DNA from: DATBDE01 sp045805605
GTDB taxonomy: Bacteria; Actinomycetota; Thermoleophilia; Solirubrobacterales; Solirubrobacteraceae
Length of the DNA: 37,340 bases
Reading direction: 5' to 3'
Assembly: GCA_045805605.1 (NCBI GenBank)
Contig: JBJMKX010000164.1
Span: 1 to 37,340 of the forward strand
Positions 15,178 through 23,423 of this stretch are shown here, piece after piece (position 1 is the first letter of the stretch; each line of letters starts with the position of its first letter). Under the pieces are notes generated by a model that was not told the DNA's origin, did not search any database, and was given only the letters and a program-made list of their open reading frames with translations. The position numbers were made by a program, and so were the translations under genes.

Positions 15178-16781
15178 CCGCCGTGAGTGTCCTTTCCCTC
15201 GACCACGTCACCTACGCCTACCCCGACGCGGCCGCGCCCGCCCTGCGCGACGTCACGCTCGAGATCGGCGAGGGCGAGCTCGTCGTGCTCGCCGGGGCGT
15301 CGGGCTCCGGGAAGTCGACGCTGCTGCGCGCCGCCTGCGGACTCGTCCCTCATTTCCACGGGGGCAGCTTCGCCGGCAGGACGGTGGTCGGCGGGCTCGA
15401 CACGCGCGGGCACGGGCCGGGCGACCTCGCCGCCGTCGCCGGCACGCTGTTCCAGGACCCCGAGACGCAGGTGGTCATGGGGACGGTGCGCGCCGAGCTG
15501 GCGTTCCCGCTCGAGAACCGCGGCGCGCCCCGCGCCGCCGTCGCCCGTGGCGTGGAGGAGGCGGCACTCGCGCTCGGCCTCGACCGCCTGCTCGACCGCG
15601 CGACGAGCGAGCTCTCCGGCGGCGAGCTGCAGCGCGTCGCGCTCGGCGCGGCGGTGGCGGGCGGGCCGCGCCTGGTGCTGCTCGATGAGCCGACCTCGCA
15701 GCTCGACCCCGTCGCCGGCGACGAGCTGATCGGCCTGCTGCGGCGGCTCAACGAGGAGTGGGGCACGACGATCATCATCTGCGAGCACCGGCTCGAGCGG
15801 TGCCTCCCGGCCGCCGACCGGGTCGTGGCGCTCGTCGACGGCGCCGTGGCGTGCGACGCGACCTCGCGCGCGTTCCTCGAATGGGCCGCCACGCAGGCGC
15901 CCGCGCTGCAGACGCCGGCCGCCCGCCTGCTCGCCCGCGCGGGCCTCCGTCCGCCGCCGAGCGGGGTGAAGGAGGCGCGGGCGACCCTGCGCGCCCACGG
16001 GCTGGCGCCGGAGGCGGGAGCGTCGCCGCCGCCGGCCGGCCAGCCAGGCCGACCGAGGCGTCGAAAGGACGCCACGCTGCGCGCGAAGTCGGTGTGGTTC
16101 GAGTGGCCGCGCGGGCGCGCCGCCCTGCGCGGGATCGACCTCGCGCTCGCGCCGGGCGAGCGTGTCGCGTTGATGGGGCGCAACGGGGCGGGCAAGTCGA
16201 CGCTCCTGCGCTGCCTCGCCGGCCTGAGCGAGCCCACGCGCGGCAAGGTCCAACGCGCCGGACGCGTCGCCCTGCTTCTCCAGAACCCCGGCGACTACCT
16301 GATCCACGACCGCGTCGGCGACGAGCTGCCGCCCGAGGCGCTGCGCGCGGCACACCTCGAGCATCTCGCCGACCGCCACCCGCGCGACCTGTCCGGCGGC
16401 GAGCGCCAGCGGCTCGCCCTCGCGATCGTGTCCGGGGGCGAGGCGCCGCCCGCCGCCGTCGCCCTCGACGAACCGACGCGCGGCATGGACCGCGCCGAGA
16501 AGGGCGACCTCGCCAGCCGCCTGCGCGAGCACGCGGCCGGCGGCGCGGCGGTGATCGTCGCAACGCACGACGTCGAGTTCGCCGCCGCCCTGGCCGAGCG
16601 GGTCGTGCTGCTCGGCGACGGCGTCGTCGTGGCCGACGGCTCGGCCGCCGAGGTGCTCACCGGCGGCTGGTACTTCGCGACCGAAACCGCACGCGTGCTG
16701 GGCGGCGCCGGAGGAGCGCTGCTGCCCGAGGAAGGGGCGGCCCTCCTTCGCCAACGCCTGAGCCTCGAGGTGACCCCATGA
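15174..16781 (+). CDS. ecfA: Fused ECF transporter ATPase (EcfA-EcfA')
   Basis: 535 residues containing two complete ABC ATPase domains. Domain 1: Walker A GASGSGKST (41-49), Q-loop LFQDPETQV, signature LSGGELQR (147-154), Walker B LVLLDEPTS and switch H205. Domain 2: Walker A GRNGAGKST (335-343), Q-loop LLLQNPGDY, signature LSGGERQR (406-413), Walker B LDEPTRGMD and switch H465. A Pro/Arg-rich linker (about 258-300) joins them. The tail GGWYFATETARVL is typical of such fused ATPases. All catalytic residues are present, so both sites should hydrolyse ATP. It powers the S-component encoded next. Confidence 0.92.
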   Translation: MTAVSVLSLDHVTYAYPDAAAPALRDVTLEIGEGELVVLAGASGSGKSTLLRAACGLVPHFHGGSFAGRTVVGGLDTRGHGPGDLAAVAGTLFQDPETQVVMGTVRAELAFPLENRGAPRAAVARGVEEAALALGLDRLLDRATSELSGGELQRVALGAAVAGGPRLVLLDEPTSQLDPVAGDELIGLLRRLNEEWGTTIIICEHRLERCLPAADRVVALVDGAVACDATSRAFLEWAATQAPALQTPAARLLARAGLRPPPSGVKEARATLRAHGLAPEAGASPPPAGQPGRPRRRKDATLRAKSVWFEWPRGRAALRGIDLALAPGERVALMGRNGAGKSTLLRCLAGLSEPTRGKVQRAGRVALLLQNPGDYLIHDRVGDELPPEALRAAHLEHLADRHPRDLSGGERQRLALAIVSGGEAPPAAVALDEPTRGMDRAEKGDLASRLREHAAGGAAVIVATHDVEFAAALAERVVLLGDGVVVADGSAAEVLTGGWYFATETARVLGGAGGALLPEEGAALLRQRLSLEVTP

Positions 16782-18487
16782 GCTGGCCGCTGATCTCGTT
16801 GCTCGTCCTCGGCCTCGGCCTCACGGCTGGCTTCGTCTGGTACGAGCGCGGTCACCCCTCCGCACGCGTGCTGGCGCTCGTCGGCACGCTCGCGGCACTG
16901 GCGGTGATCGGCCGCATCGCGTTCGCCCCGCTGCCCAACGTCAAGCCGACGACCGACATCATCCTGATCTCCGGGTACGCGCTCGGCGGTGCGCCCGGGT
17001 TCGTCGTCGGCGCGGTCACCGCGCTGGTGTCCAACTTCTTCTACGGGCAGGGCCCTTGGACCCCGTGGCAGATGGCGGCGTGGGGCGCCGTCGGAGTCTT
17101 CGGCGCGTTGCTCGCCCGGGCGACGGGCCGCCGCCTCGGCCGCTTCCCGCTCGCCCTCGCCTGCGCCGTCGCCGGGCTGGGGTACGGAGCCATCCTCGAC
17201 GTCTCGACCTGGATCAACTTCACCGGCGCCGAGCGCAGCGAGGGCCTCGGAGCGGTCTTCGTCGCCGCCGCTCCCTTCGACGCGGCCCACGCGATCGGCA
17301 ACTTCCTCTTCTGCCTGGCCTTCGGCCCGGCGCTCGTCCGTGCGGTCTCGCGCTTCCGCGCCCGCTTCACCGTCGACTGGCGGCCGGTCGCGGGCGCCGG
17401 CGCTCCCGTGCTGCTCGTCGCGCTGCTCGTCGCGCCGGGCGTCGCCCACGCCGCGACGCCGACGAGCTACCTCCTCAAGGCCCAGAACGGCGACGGCGGC
17501 TTCGGCCCGGCGCCCGGCGCGAGCTCGACCCAGCTCGTGACTGGCTGGACCGCGCTCGGCCTCGCTGCCGCCGACCACAACCCGGCCGACGTCACCAGCG
17601 GCGGCAAGTCGGTCGTCGACTACCTGCGTGCGGGCGCGGGATCGCTCAACGACACCGGTGAGCTCGAGCGCACGATCCTCGTGCTGCACAGCGCCGGCGT
17701 CGACCCGCGCGACTTCGCCGGCCGGGACCTGGTCGCCGAGCTCGACCACGACCGCCAGCCGACGGGGTCGGTGGACGGGCTCGTCGACCACACCGCCTTC
17801 GGCATCTTCGCCTTCCGCGCCGCCGGCGACGGGTCCGGAAGCGGGCGCGTGCAGGCGGCGGTCAGATGGCTCGCCCGCCAGCAGAACGCCGACGGCGGCT
17901 TCGGGTTCGCCAAGCGCGGCACCGCCTCGGACATCGACAACACCGGTTCGTCGCTGCAGGCGCTCGCGGTGGCGGGGCGGCGCGCAAGCAAGCAGGCGCG
18001 CAAGGCCATCGCCTTCCTGCGGGCCCATCAGAACCCCGACGGCGGCTTTCCGCTCAGCCCTGGCGGCGCCTCCAACGCCCAGTCGACGGCGTGGGCCATC
18101 CAGGGGCTGATCGCCGCCGGTCGCAAGCCCGGCTCGTTGAAGCGCGGCGGCCGCTCGCCGGTCGCCTTCCTGCGCACCTTGACGGGACCGGATGGCGCGG
18201 TCCGCTATTCCCGCACCTCCAAGCAGACGCCGGTCTGGGTCACCGGACAGGCGCTGACGGCGCTCGAGGGCAAGCCGTTCCCCCTCGGGCCGGTGGCGCG
18301 CAAGGCGCGGGCGACGAAGCAGGCAGCCGGCGCGCCGAACGCCCAACGCCCAACGCCCCAGGCCCGGCGCGCGCGCAGTGCACGGCGGGCCCCGATGGGC
18401 CCCTTCGTGCCGCGTAACCTGCTGCTGAGCAGGCCTTTCCTGCAACCCGCCTACGCCGCCGGAGTGCTCGCCGGGATCCTGTTCTAA
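16778..18487 (+). CDS. ECF S-component fused to an exported prenyltransferase/transcobalamin-like alpha barrel
   Basis: 569 residues, ATGA overlap with the ATPase. Residues 1-200 form an integral-membrane S-component: PLPNVKPTTDIILISGYALG, the SNFFYGQGPWTPWQM loop, and further helices to about 190. Residues 208-226 are hydrophobic and end AHA-A, like a signal-peptidase site. Residues 228-498 contain five or six repeats of the prenyltransferase/squalene-cyclase type (SYLLKAQNGDGGFG; WLARQQNADGGFGF; FLRAHQNPDGGFPL; FLRTLTGPDGAVRY), the fold of the transcobalamin/intrinsic-factor N-terminal barrel. A basic low-complexity linker (505-545) and a short hydrophobic tail follow. The barrel should lie outside the cell. 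Corrinoid is the inferred ligand. Confidence 0.85.
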   Translation: MSWPLISLLVLGLGLTAGFVWYERGHPSARVLALVGTLAALAVIGRIAFAPLPNVKPTTDIILISGYALGGAPGFVVGAVTALVSNFFYGQGPWTPWQMAAWGAVGVFGALLARATGRRLGRFPLALACAVAGLGYGAILDVSTWINFTGAERSEGLGAVFVAAAPFDAAHAIGNFLFCLAFGPALVRAVSRFRARFTVDWRPVAGAGAPVLLVALLVAPGVAHAATPTSYLLKAQNGDGGFGPAPGASSTQLVTGWTALGLAAADHNPADVTSGGKSVVDYLRAGAGSLNDTGELERTILVLHSAGVDPRDFAGRDLVAELDHDRQPTGSVDGLVDHTAFGIFAFRAAGDGSGSGRVQAAVRWLARQQNADGGFGFAKRGTASDIDNTGSSLQALAVAGRRASKQARKAIAFLRAHQNPDGGFPLSPGGASNAQSTAWAIQGLIAAGRKPGSLKRGGRSPVAFLRTLTGPDGAVRYSRTSKQTPVWVTGQALTALEGKPFPLGPVARKARATKQAAGAPNAQRPTPQARRARSARRAPMGPFVPRNLLLSRPFLQPAYAAGVLAGILF

Positions 18488-18505
18488 GGTTCCCGACCCG
18501 AATTC

Positions 18506-19633
18506 ATGCGGATAGGTGTTCCGAAAGAGACCGCGGCGGGGGAGCGCCGGGTCGCCCTCGTTCCCGAGGTGGTGCGGAAGCTGACGGCCAAGGACCACGA
18601 GGTGGTGGTCGAGGCGGGCGCGGCCGAGGGGGCCCTGTTGCCCGACGAGCAGTACACCGAAGCGGGCGCCACCATCGGCGACCCCTGGAACGCCGACGTC
18701 GTCGTCAAGGTCGCGCCTCCGAGCGCCGACGAGATCGCGAAGCTCGGCTCGGGCGCCACGATGATCGGCTTCCTCGAGCCGCTGACCAATGCCGACGGCG
18801 TGCGCGCGCTCGCGGGGGCCGGCGTGACTGCGATCGCCATGGAGGCCATTCCCCGCATCTCGCGCGCACAGTCGATGGACGCCCTCTCCAGCCAGGCGAA
18901 CATCGGCGGCTATCGCTCCGTGCTCGTCGCCGGCACGCTGCTCCAGCGCTTCTACCCGATGCTCATGACCGCCGCCGGAACGATCCCGCCGGCCAAGGTG
19001 CTCGTGCTCGGCGCCGGCGTCGCCGGCCTGCAGGCGATCGCCACCGCGCGCCGGCTCGGCGCCGTCGTGGAGGCCTTCGACGTGCGCGCAGCGGTCAAGG
19101 AGCAGATCGAGTCGCTCGGCGCCAAGTTCGTCGAGCTCGACATGGGCTTCGACGCCGAGGCCGAGGGCGGCTACGCGCGCCAGCTCACCGACTCCGAGCA
19201 GCAGAAGCAGCGCGAGCTGCTCGCCGACGAGATCGAGCGCCAGGACGTCGTCATCACCACCGCGCTGGTGCCCGGGCGTCCCGCGCCGCTGCTCGTCACC
19301 GCCGACGCCGTGAGGCGCATGAAGCCCGGCAGCGTGATCGTCGACCTCGCCGGCGCCACCGGCGGCAACTGCGAGCTGACCGAACCGGGCCAGACCGTGG
19401 TCAAGGAGGACGTGACCATCGCCGCCCCGCTCAACCTGCCTTCGGAGATGGCCGAGCACGCGTCGATGCTCTACGCCCGCAACGTCCAGTCGTTGCTCGA
19501 ACTGCTCACCGACGAGGAGGGCAACCTCCACCTCGACTTCGAGGACGACATCGTCGCCGGCGCCTGCGTCACCCGCGACGGCGACATCGTCCACGAGGGC
19601 GCCAAGTCCGCCGCCGAGAAGGCCCCCGCCTAG
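18506..19633 (+). CDS. pntA: NAD(P) transhydrogenase subunit alpha part 1 (PntAA)
   Basis: 375 residues, the NAD(H)-binding domain I of the proton-translocating transhydrogenase in its split form. It begins MRIGVPKETAAGERRVALVP, carries the RISRAQSMDALSSQANIGGY stretch and the Rossmann loop VLVLGAGVAGLQAIATARR with acidic FDVR, and later VIVDLAGATGGN. The RAQ-D-SSQ motif separates it from alanine dehydrogenase, its close relative. With the two downstream genes it exchanges hydride between NADH and NADP+ using the proton gradient, supplying NADPH. Eleven bases separate it from the next gene. Confidence 0.95.
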   Translation: MRIGVPKETAAGERRVALVPEVVRKLTAKDHEVVVEAGAAEGALLPDEQYTEAGATIGDPWNADVVVKVAPPSADEIAKLGSGATMIGFLEPLTNADGVRALAGAGVTAIAMEAIPRISRAQSMDALSSQANIGGYRSVLVAGTLLQRFYPMLMTAAGTIPPAKVLVLGAGVAGLQAIATARRLGAVVEAFDVRAAVKEQIESLGAKFVELDMGFDAEAEGGYARQLTDSEQQKQRELLADEIERQDVVITTALVPGRPAPLLVTADAVRRMKPGSVIVDLAGATGGNCELTEPGQTVVKEDVTIAAPLNLPSEMAEHASMLYARNVQSLLELLTDEEGNLHLDFEDDIVAGACVTRDGDIVHEGAKSAAEKAPA

Positions 19634-19644
19634 GAGACCGACCG

Positions 19645-19968
19645 ATGCTCGTCACGAACCTGACCATCCTCGTCCTGGCCGGCTTCGTCGGCTTCGCCGT
19701 CATCTCCAAGGTGCCGAACACGCTGCACACGCCGCTGATGTCCGGCACGAACGCGATCCACGGGATCGTCCTGCTCGGCGGCCTCCTCGTGCTCGGGACG
19801 GTCGACGGGCTGGGCACGCTGGACAAGCTCCTGCTCGTCATCGCGATCACCTTCGGGACGATCAACATCGTCGGCGGCTTCTTCGTCACCGACCGCATGC
19901 TCGAGATGTTCAAGGGCAAGAAGGCCAAGCAGGTCGAGGCCGCGGCGGAGGACAGCGAGTCGAAGTGA
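19645..19968 (+). CDS. pntAB: NAD(P) transhydrogenase subunit alpha part 2 (PntAB)
   Basis: 107 residues with three hydrophobic segments: NLTILVLAGFVGFAVI, GIVLLGGLLVLGTV and LLLVIAITFGTINIVGGFFVTDRML. SGTNAIHGIV and NIVGGFFVTDRML are hallmarks of the PntAB membrane domain. It forms part of the proton channel. A ribosome site (GGAGACCGACC) precedes the ATG, and its stop overlaps the GTG of pntB (GTGA). The highly charged C-terminal tail is not conserved in the family. Confidence 0.93.
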   Translation: MLVTNLTILVLAGFVGFAVISKVPNTLHTPLMSGTNAIHGIVLLGGLLVLGTVDGLGTLDKLLLVIAITFGTINIVGGFFVTDRMLEMFKGKKAKQVEAAAEDSESK

Positions 19969-21383
19969 CCACGCTCGCGGCCTCGTTCGTCCACAACCCG
20001 AACTTCATCGAGGTCCTCTACATCGTCGCCTTCGGCCTGTTCATCTACGGGCTGATGGGGCTGACGGGGCCGCGCACGGCCGTGCGCGGCAATCGCATCG
20101 CGGCGGTCGGCATGGCGATCGCCGTCATCGCCACGTTCCTCGTCGAGGGGATGGACGAGTGGGCGCTGATCTTCCTCGGCATCGTGCTGGGCACCGCGAT
20201 CGGCATCCCGGCCGCCCGCAACGTGAGGATGACCGCGATGCCGCAGATGGTCGCGCTGTTCAACGGCGTGGGCGGCGGCGCCGTGGCCTTGATCGCGTGG
20301 GTCGAGTTCCGCAACACGGGCGGCTTCGGCGACGACGCGCTCTACGTCGCGGTCTTCTCGCTCTTTGCCGCCATCGTCGGCTCGATCTCGTTCTGGGGCT
20401 CGAACATCGCGTTCGGCAAGCTGCAGGAGATCCTGCCCGGCCGGCCGATCCAGCTTCCGGGACAGCAGTTCGTCAACGGGGCGCTGCTGCTGGTCTGCCT
20501 GGGTAGCGCGATCGCCATCGCCGCGGGCGAGAACTCGCAGGCGCTGTTCATCCTCGGCATCCTCGTCGCCGCTGCGCTGCTGGGGAACTTCGTCGTGCTG
20601 CCGATCGGCGGCGCCGACATGCCGGTCGTGATCTCGCTGCTCAACGCGTTCACCGGCCTGAGCGCGGCCGCGACCGGCGTCGCCCTGAACAACCCCGCGC
20701 TGATCGTCGCCGGCATGATCGTCGGCGCCTCGGGCTCGATCCTCACCAACCTGATGGCCGAGGCGATGAACCGCTCGATTCCGAGCATCGTTGCGGGCGG
20801 ATTCGGCGGCGGGACGATCGCGGTCGGGGCCGGTCAGGAGGACGGCGACAAGACCTACCGCTCGACCAGCGCGGCCGACGCCGCGATCCAGCTCTCCTAT
20901 GCGCGCCAGGTCGTCGTGGTCCCCGGCTACGGCATGGCCGTCGCGCAGGCCCAGCACGCGGTGAGGGAGCTGGCCACCGAGCTCGAGAAGCGCGGCGTCG
21001 AGGTCAAGTACGCCATCCATCCGGTCGCCGGTCGTATGCCCGGCCACATGAACGTGCTGCTCGCCGAGGCCGACGTCCCCTACGACCAGCTCAGGGAGAT
21101 GGACGACATCAACCCCGAGTTCCCGCGCACCGACGTGTCGCTGGTGATCGGGGCCAACGACGTCACCAACCCGGACGCCAACGACAACCCCGGCTCGCCG
21201 ATCTACGGGATGCCGATCCTCCAGGTCGACCAGTCCCGGTCGGTGATCGTCCTCAAGCGCTCGATGAACCCGGGCTTCGCCGGGATCGACAACCCCCTGT
21301 ACTACGAGGAGAAGACCCAGATGCTCTTCGGCGACGCGAAGAGCTCGGTACAGGAAGTCGTCTCCGAGGTCCAGGAGCTCTAA
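19965..21383 (+). CDS. pntB: NAD(P) transhydrogenase subunit beta (PntB)
   Basis: 472 residues. An N-terminal membrane domain of about nine helices (FGLFIYGLMGLTGPRTAVRG; MPQMVALFNGVGGGA; the conserved LLNAFTGLSAAATG) is followed by the NADP(H)-binding domain III from about 310. That domain shows VVVVPGYGMAVAQAQHAV, YAIHPVAGRMPGHMNVLLAE, VIGANDVTNP and VIVLKRSMNPGFAGIDNPL, with LFGDAK at the end. All are intact, so the enzyme should be functional. The start is GTG 19965, overlapping pntAB. Confidence 0.96.
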   Translation: MTTLAASFVHNPNFIEVLYIVAFGLFIYGLMGLTGPRTAVRGNRIAAVGMAIAVIATFLVEGMDEWALIFLGIVLGTAIGIPAARNVRMTAMPQMVALFNGVGGGAVALIAWVEFRNTGGFGDDALYVAVFSLFAAIVGSISFWGSNIAFGKLQEILPGRPIQLPGQQFVNGALLLVCLGSAIAIAAGENSQALFILGILVAAALLGNFVVLPIGGADMPVVISLLNAFTGLSAAATGVALNNPALIVAGMIVGASGSILTNLMAEAMNRSIPSIVAGGFGGGTIAVGAGQEDGDKTYRSTSAADAAIQLSYARQVVVVPGYGMAVAQAQHAVRELATELEKRGVEVKYAIHPVAGRMPGHMNVLLAEADVPYDQLREMDDINPEFPRTDVSLVIGANDVTNPDANDNPGSPIYGMPILQVDQSRSVIVLKRSMNPGFAGIDNPLYYEEKTQMLFGDAKSSVQEVVSEVQEL

Positions 21384-21416
21384 AGGGTCTGACCCCTCGC
21401 GGGTGGTCGAGGGTTG

Positions 21417-21435
21417 CCCGGGGTAAGCCCCCGGG
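21417..21435 (+). other. GC-rich hairpin abutting the MFS start codon
   Basis: CCCGGGG (21417-21423) is the reverse complement of CCCCGGG (21429-21435), with a 5-base loop. It has no T-tract, so it is not a clear terminator. It ends exactly at the GTG start of the transporter gene, which has no visible ribosome site, so it may damp translation or mark the end of the pnt transcript. Confidence 0.35.
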
Positions 21436-22536
21436 GTGCTTCGCCCCTACGCCGGCTTCGCCGTCTTCGGCGTTTTCTGGGGCGCGTGGGCGGCCGTGCT
21501 GCCGGCGGTCAAGCACGGCGCCGGCGCGACCGACGCCGAGCTCGGCGTCGCCTTGCTCTGCGTCGCCGCCGGCGCGCTCGCGGCCATGCTGCTCAGCGGC
21601 GCCCTGGCCGACCGGTTCGGTTCGCGCGCGACGGCCGCCGCGTTCGCCGGCTTCGCCCTCGCCGTCTGCCTGCCGGCGCTGACGCGCAGCGTGGGCGCGC
21701 TCGCCGGAAGCCTGCTGGTCCTCGGCGCGCTCTCCGGCGCCGTCGACGTGACCATCAACGGCGCGGTCGCGAGTCTCGAGCGCGAGCGCCGTCGCTCGCT
21801 CATGAACCAGGCCCACGCGCTGTTCCCGGTCGGCGCGCTGGCGGGCTCGGGGACGGCCGCGCTGGCGCGCGGGGCTGGGGTCGGCGCCGAGCCGATCCTC
21901 GTCGCCGTCGCTGCGCTGTTGCTCGCGGTGGGCCTGGCCAGCCTCGGCAGCCGTCACCCGGTGGTCGCTCCGCGCGCGCGCCGCGGGCGGCGGTTCGTGG
22001 CCTCGCGCGTGCTGCTCGCGCTCGGCGTGGTGTGCGCGCTCGGGTTCATGATCGAGAACGGCCTCGAGAGCTGGAGCGCGGTGCAGCTCGCCGACACGCT
22101 GGGGGCCGGGCCGGGCGTCGCCGGCCTGGGACCGGCGGCGTTCGCGGCCGCGATGGTGGTCGGACGGCTGCTGATGCACCGGCTCGACGACCCGCGGCTG
22201 CTGAGCGGGGCCGCACTGCTGTGCGCCGCCGGCCTGGCGCTCTTCGCGGCCGCCGATTCGGTCGCGCTGGCATTGACCGGCGTCGTGATGGCCGGCCTCG
22301 GCGTCTCCGGCGTGGCGCCGACCATCCTCGGCATGGGCGGCCGGGTCGCCGCCGAGGGCGAGCAGAGCGCCTCCATCGCCACCGTGACGACCGTCTCCTA
22401 CCTCGGCTTCCTGATCGGCCCGGTGCTGGTCGGCGGAATCGCTGGCGCCACCAGCCTGCGGATCGGCCTGGCCGCGCTGGCGGTGATCGGATTGATGCTG
22501 TCCGCCGCGCTCTTCCGGGTAGCGCAGAGAACATGA
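21436..22536 (+). CDS. MFS transporter
   Basis: 366 residues, almost entirely hydrophobic, with about 12 membrane helices. The loop-2/3 MFS signature is present as GALADRFGSRAT and a mirrored MVVGRLLMHRLDD lies in the second half. The N terminus (FAVFGVFWGAWAAVLP) and ATINGAVASLERERR-like central loop resemble the FucP/YbjJ-type branch of MFS proteins. Substrate cannot be assigned. The start is GTG 21436. Its stop overlaps the ATG of the DUF72 gene, making a three-gene operon with the glycosylase. Confidence 0.82.
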   Translation: MLRPYAGFAVFGVFWGAWAAVLPAVKHGAGATDAELGVALLCVAAGALAAMLLSGALADRFGSRATAAAFAGFALAVCLPALTRSVGALAGSLLVLGALSGAVDVTINGAVASLERERRRSLMNQAHALFPVGALAGSGTAALARGAGVGAEPILVAVAALLLAVGLASLGSRHPVVAPRARRGRRFVASRVLLALGVVCALGFMIENGLESWSAVQLADTLGAGPGVAGLGPAAFAAAMVVGRLLMHRLDDPRLLSGAALLCAAGLALFAAADSVALALTGVVMAGLGVSGVAPTILGMGGRVAAEGEQSASIATVTTVSYLGFLIGPVLVGGIAGATSLRIGLAALAVIGLMLSAALFRVAQRT

Positions 22537-23423
22537 GCGGACGCATCGTCGTCGGCACGTCGAGCTGGGCGGACCCCGGGTTCGTCGAGGACTGGTATCC
22601 CGACGAGCTGCCCGCGCGCGAGCGCCTGCCGTGGTACGCGGAGCATTTCGAGGCCGTCGAGGTCAACTCGACCTTCTACGCCGTCCCCTCGCGGCGGACG
22701 GTCGAGCGCTGGGTCGAGCAGACCCCCGACGACTTCACGTTCGACGTCAAGCTGCACCGCCTGCTCTCGCGCCACTCCGGCCAGCTGGACTCGCTGCCCA
22801 AGGACCTGCGCGACGACGCCGAAGTCGCCGGCCGCGGGCGGGTCAAGCTCACGCCGAAGATCGAAGCGGCGCTGGCCGAGGCGACGCTCGATGCGGTGGC
22901 GCCACTCGACGAGGCCGGCAAGCTCGCGAGCTTCCTCCTCCAGCTCTCGCCGGCGTTCGAGCCGCGCAAGCACGAGCTCTCCGAGCTCGACGCGCTGGTC
23001 AAGCGCCTGGCGCCGCATCCGGTCGCGATCGAGTTCCGCCACCGGGCGTGGGTGCGGGGCGAGAATCGCGAGCGAACCCTCGGCCATCTCGAGGACATCG
23101 GTGCCGTGTTCGTGTGCGTGGACGCGCCGCAGGGCAAGCCGGTCACGCTGCTGCCGCCGCTGGACGCCGTCACCAACGACGAGCTCGCCTACTTCCGCGC
23201 CCATGGGCGCAACGCCGAGGGCTGGGTGAAGGGCAAGTCCGTGGCCGAGCGCTTCGGCTGGGTGTACTCCGACGAGGAGCTCGAGGAGATCCGCGGCCGC
23301 GTCGAGGGGCTGGCCGAAGAGGTCCCCAACGTGCGCATGATGTTCAACAACAACCGCTCCGACGACGCGCCGCGGGCGGCCGAGCGCTTCCGCGTGCTCG
23401 CCGGCCAGGCTCAGCCCGCATGA
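22533..23423 (+). CDS. DUF72 (YecE-like) TIM-barrel protein
   Basis: 296 residues with the DUF72 landmarks. The N terminus is IVVGTSSWADPGFVEDWYP, then YAEHFEAVEVNSTFYAVP (partial), FTFDVKLHRLLSRH, a central ASFLLQLSPAF, IEFRHRAWV and the C-terminal FNNNRSDDAP. The family folds as a TIM barrel resembling endonuclease IV; its reaction is unknown. The ATG overlaps the MFS stop and its own stop overlaps the glycosylase ATG. Coupling to a DNA repair gene is suggestive, but this is context only. Confidence 0.9.
   Translation: MSGRIVVGTSSWADPGFVEDWYPDELPARERLPWYAEHFEAVEVNSTFYAVPSRRTVERWVEQTPDDFTFDVKLHRLLSRHSGQLDSLPKDLRDDAEVAGRGRVKLTPKIEAALAEATLDAVAPLDEAGKLASFLLQLSPAFEPRKHELSELDALVKRLAPHPVAIEFRHRAWVRGENRERTLGHLEDIGAVFVCVDAPQGKPVTLLPPLDAVTNDELAYFRAHGRNAEGWVKGKSVAERFGWVYSDEELEEIRGRVEGLAEEVPNVRMMFNNNRSDDAPRAAERFRVLAGQAQPA

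Noticed and set aside
16295..19594. A 1099-codon open frame on the minus strand
   Set aside because: It runs antisense through ecfA, the S-component and pntA, which have unmistakable motifs. Its composition (Gly/Arg/Glu/Val-rich, no domains) is typical of antisense frames in GC-rich DNA.
18506..19633. Alanine dehydrogenase
   Set aside because: The N terminus is similar, but the RAQSMDALSSQAN motif and the downstream pntAB and pntB genes identify it as PntAA.
19569..21047. 492-codon minus-strand frame opposite pntAB/pntB
   Set aside because: The transhydrogenase genes on the plus strand are full length and conserved; the antisense product is Asp/Arg/Gly-rich without any motif.
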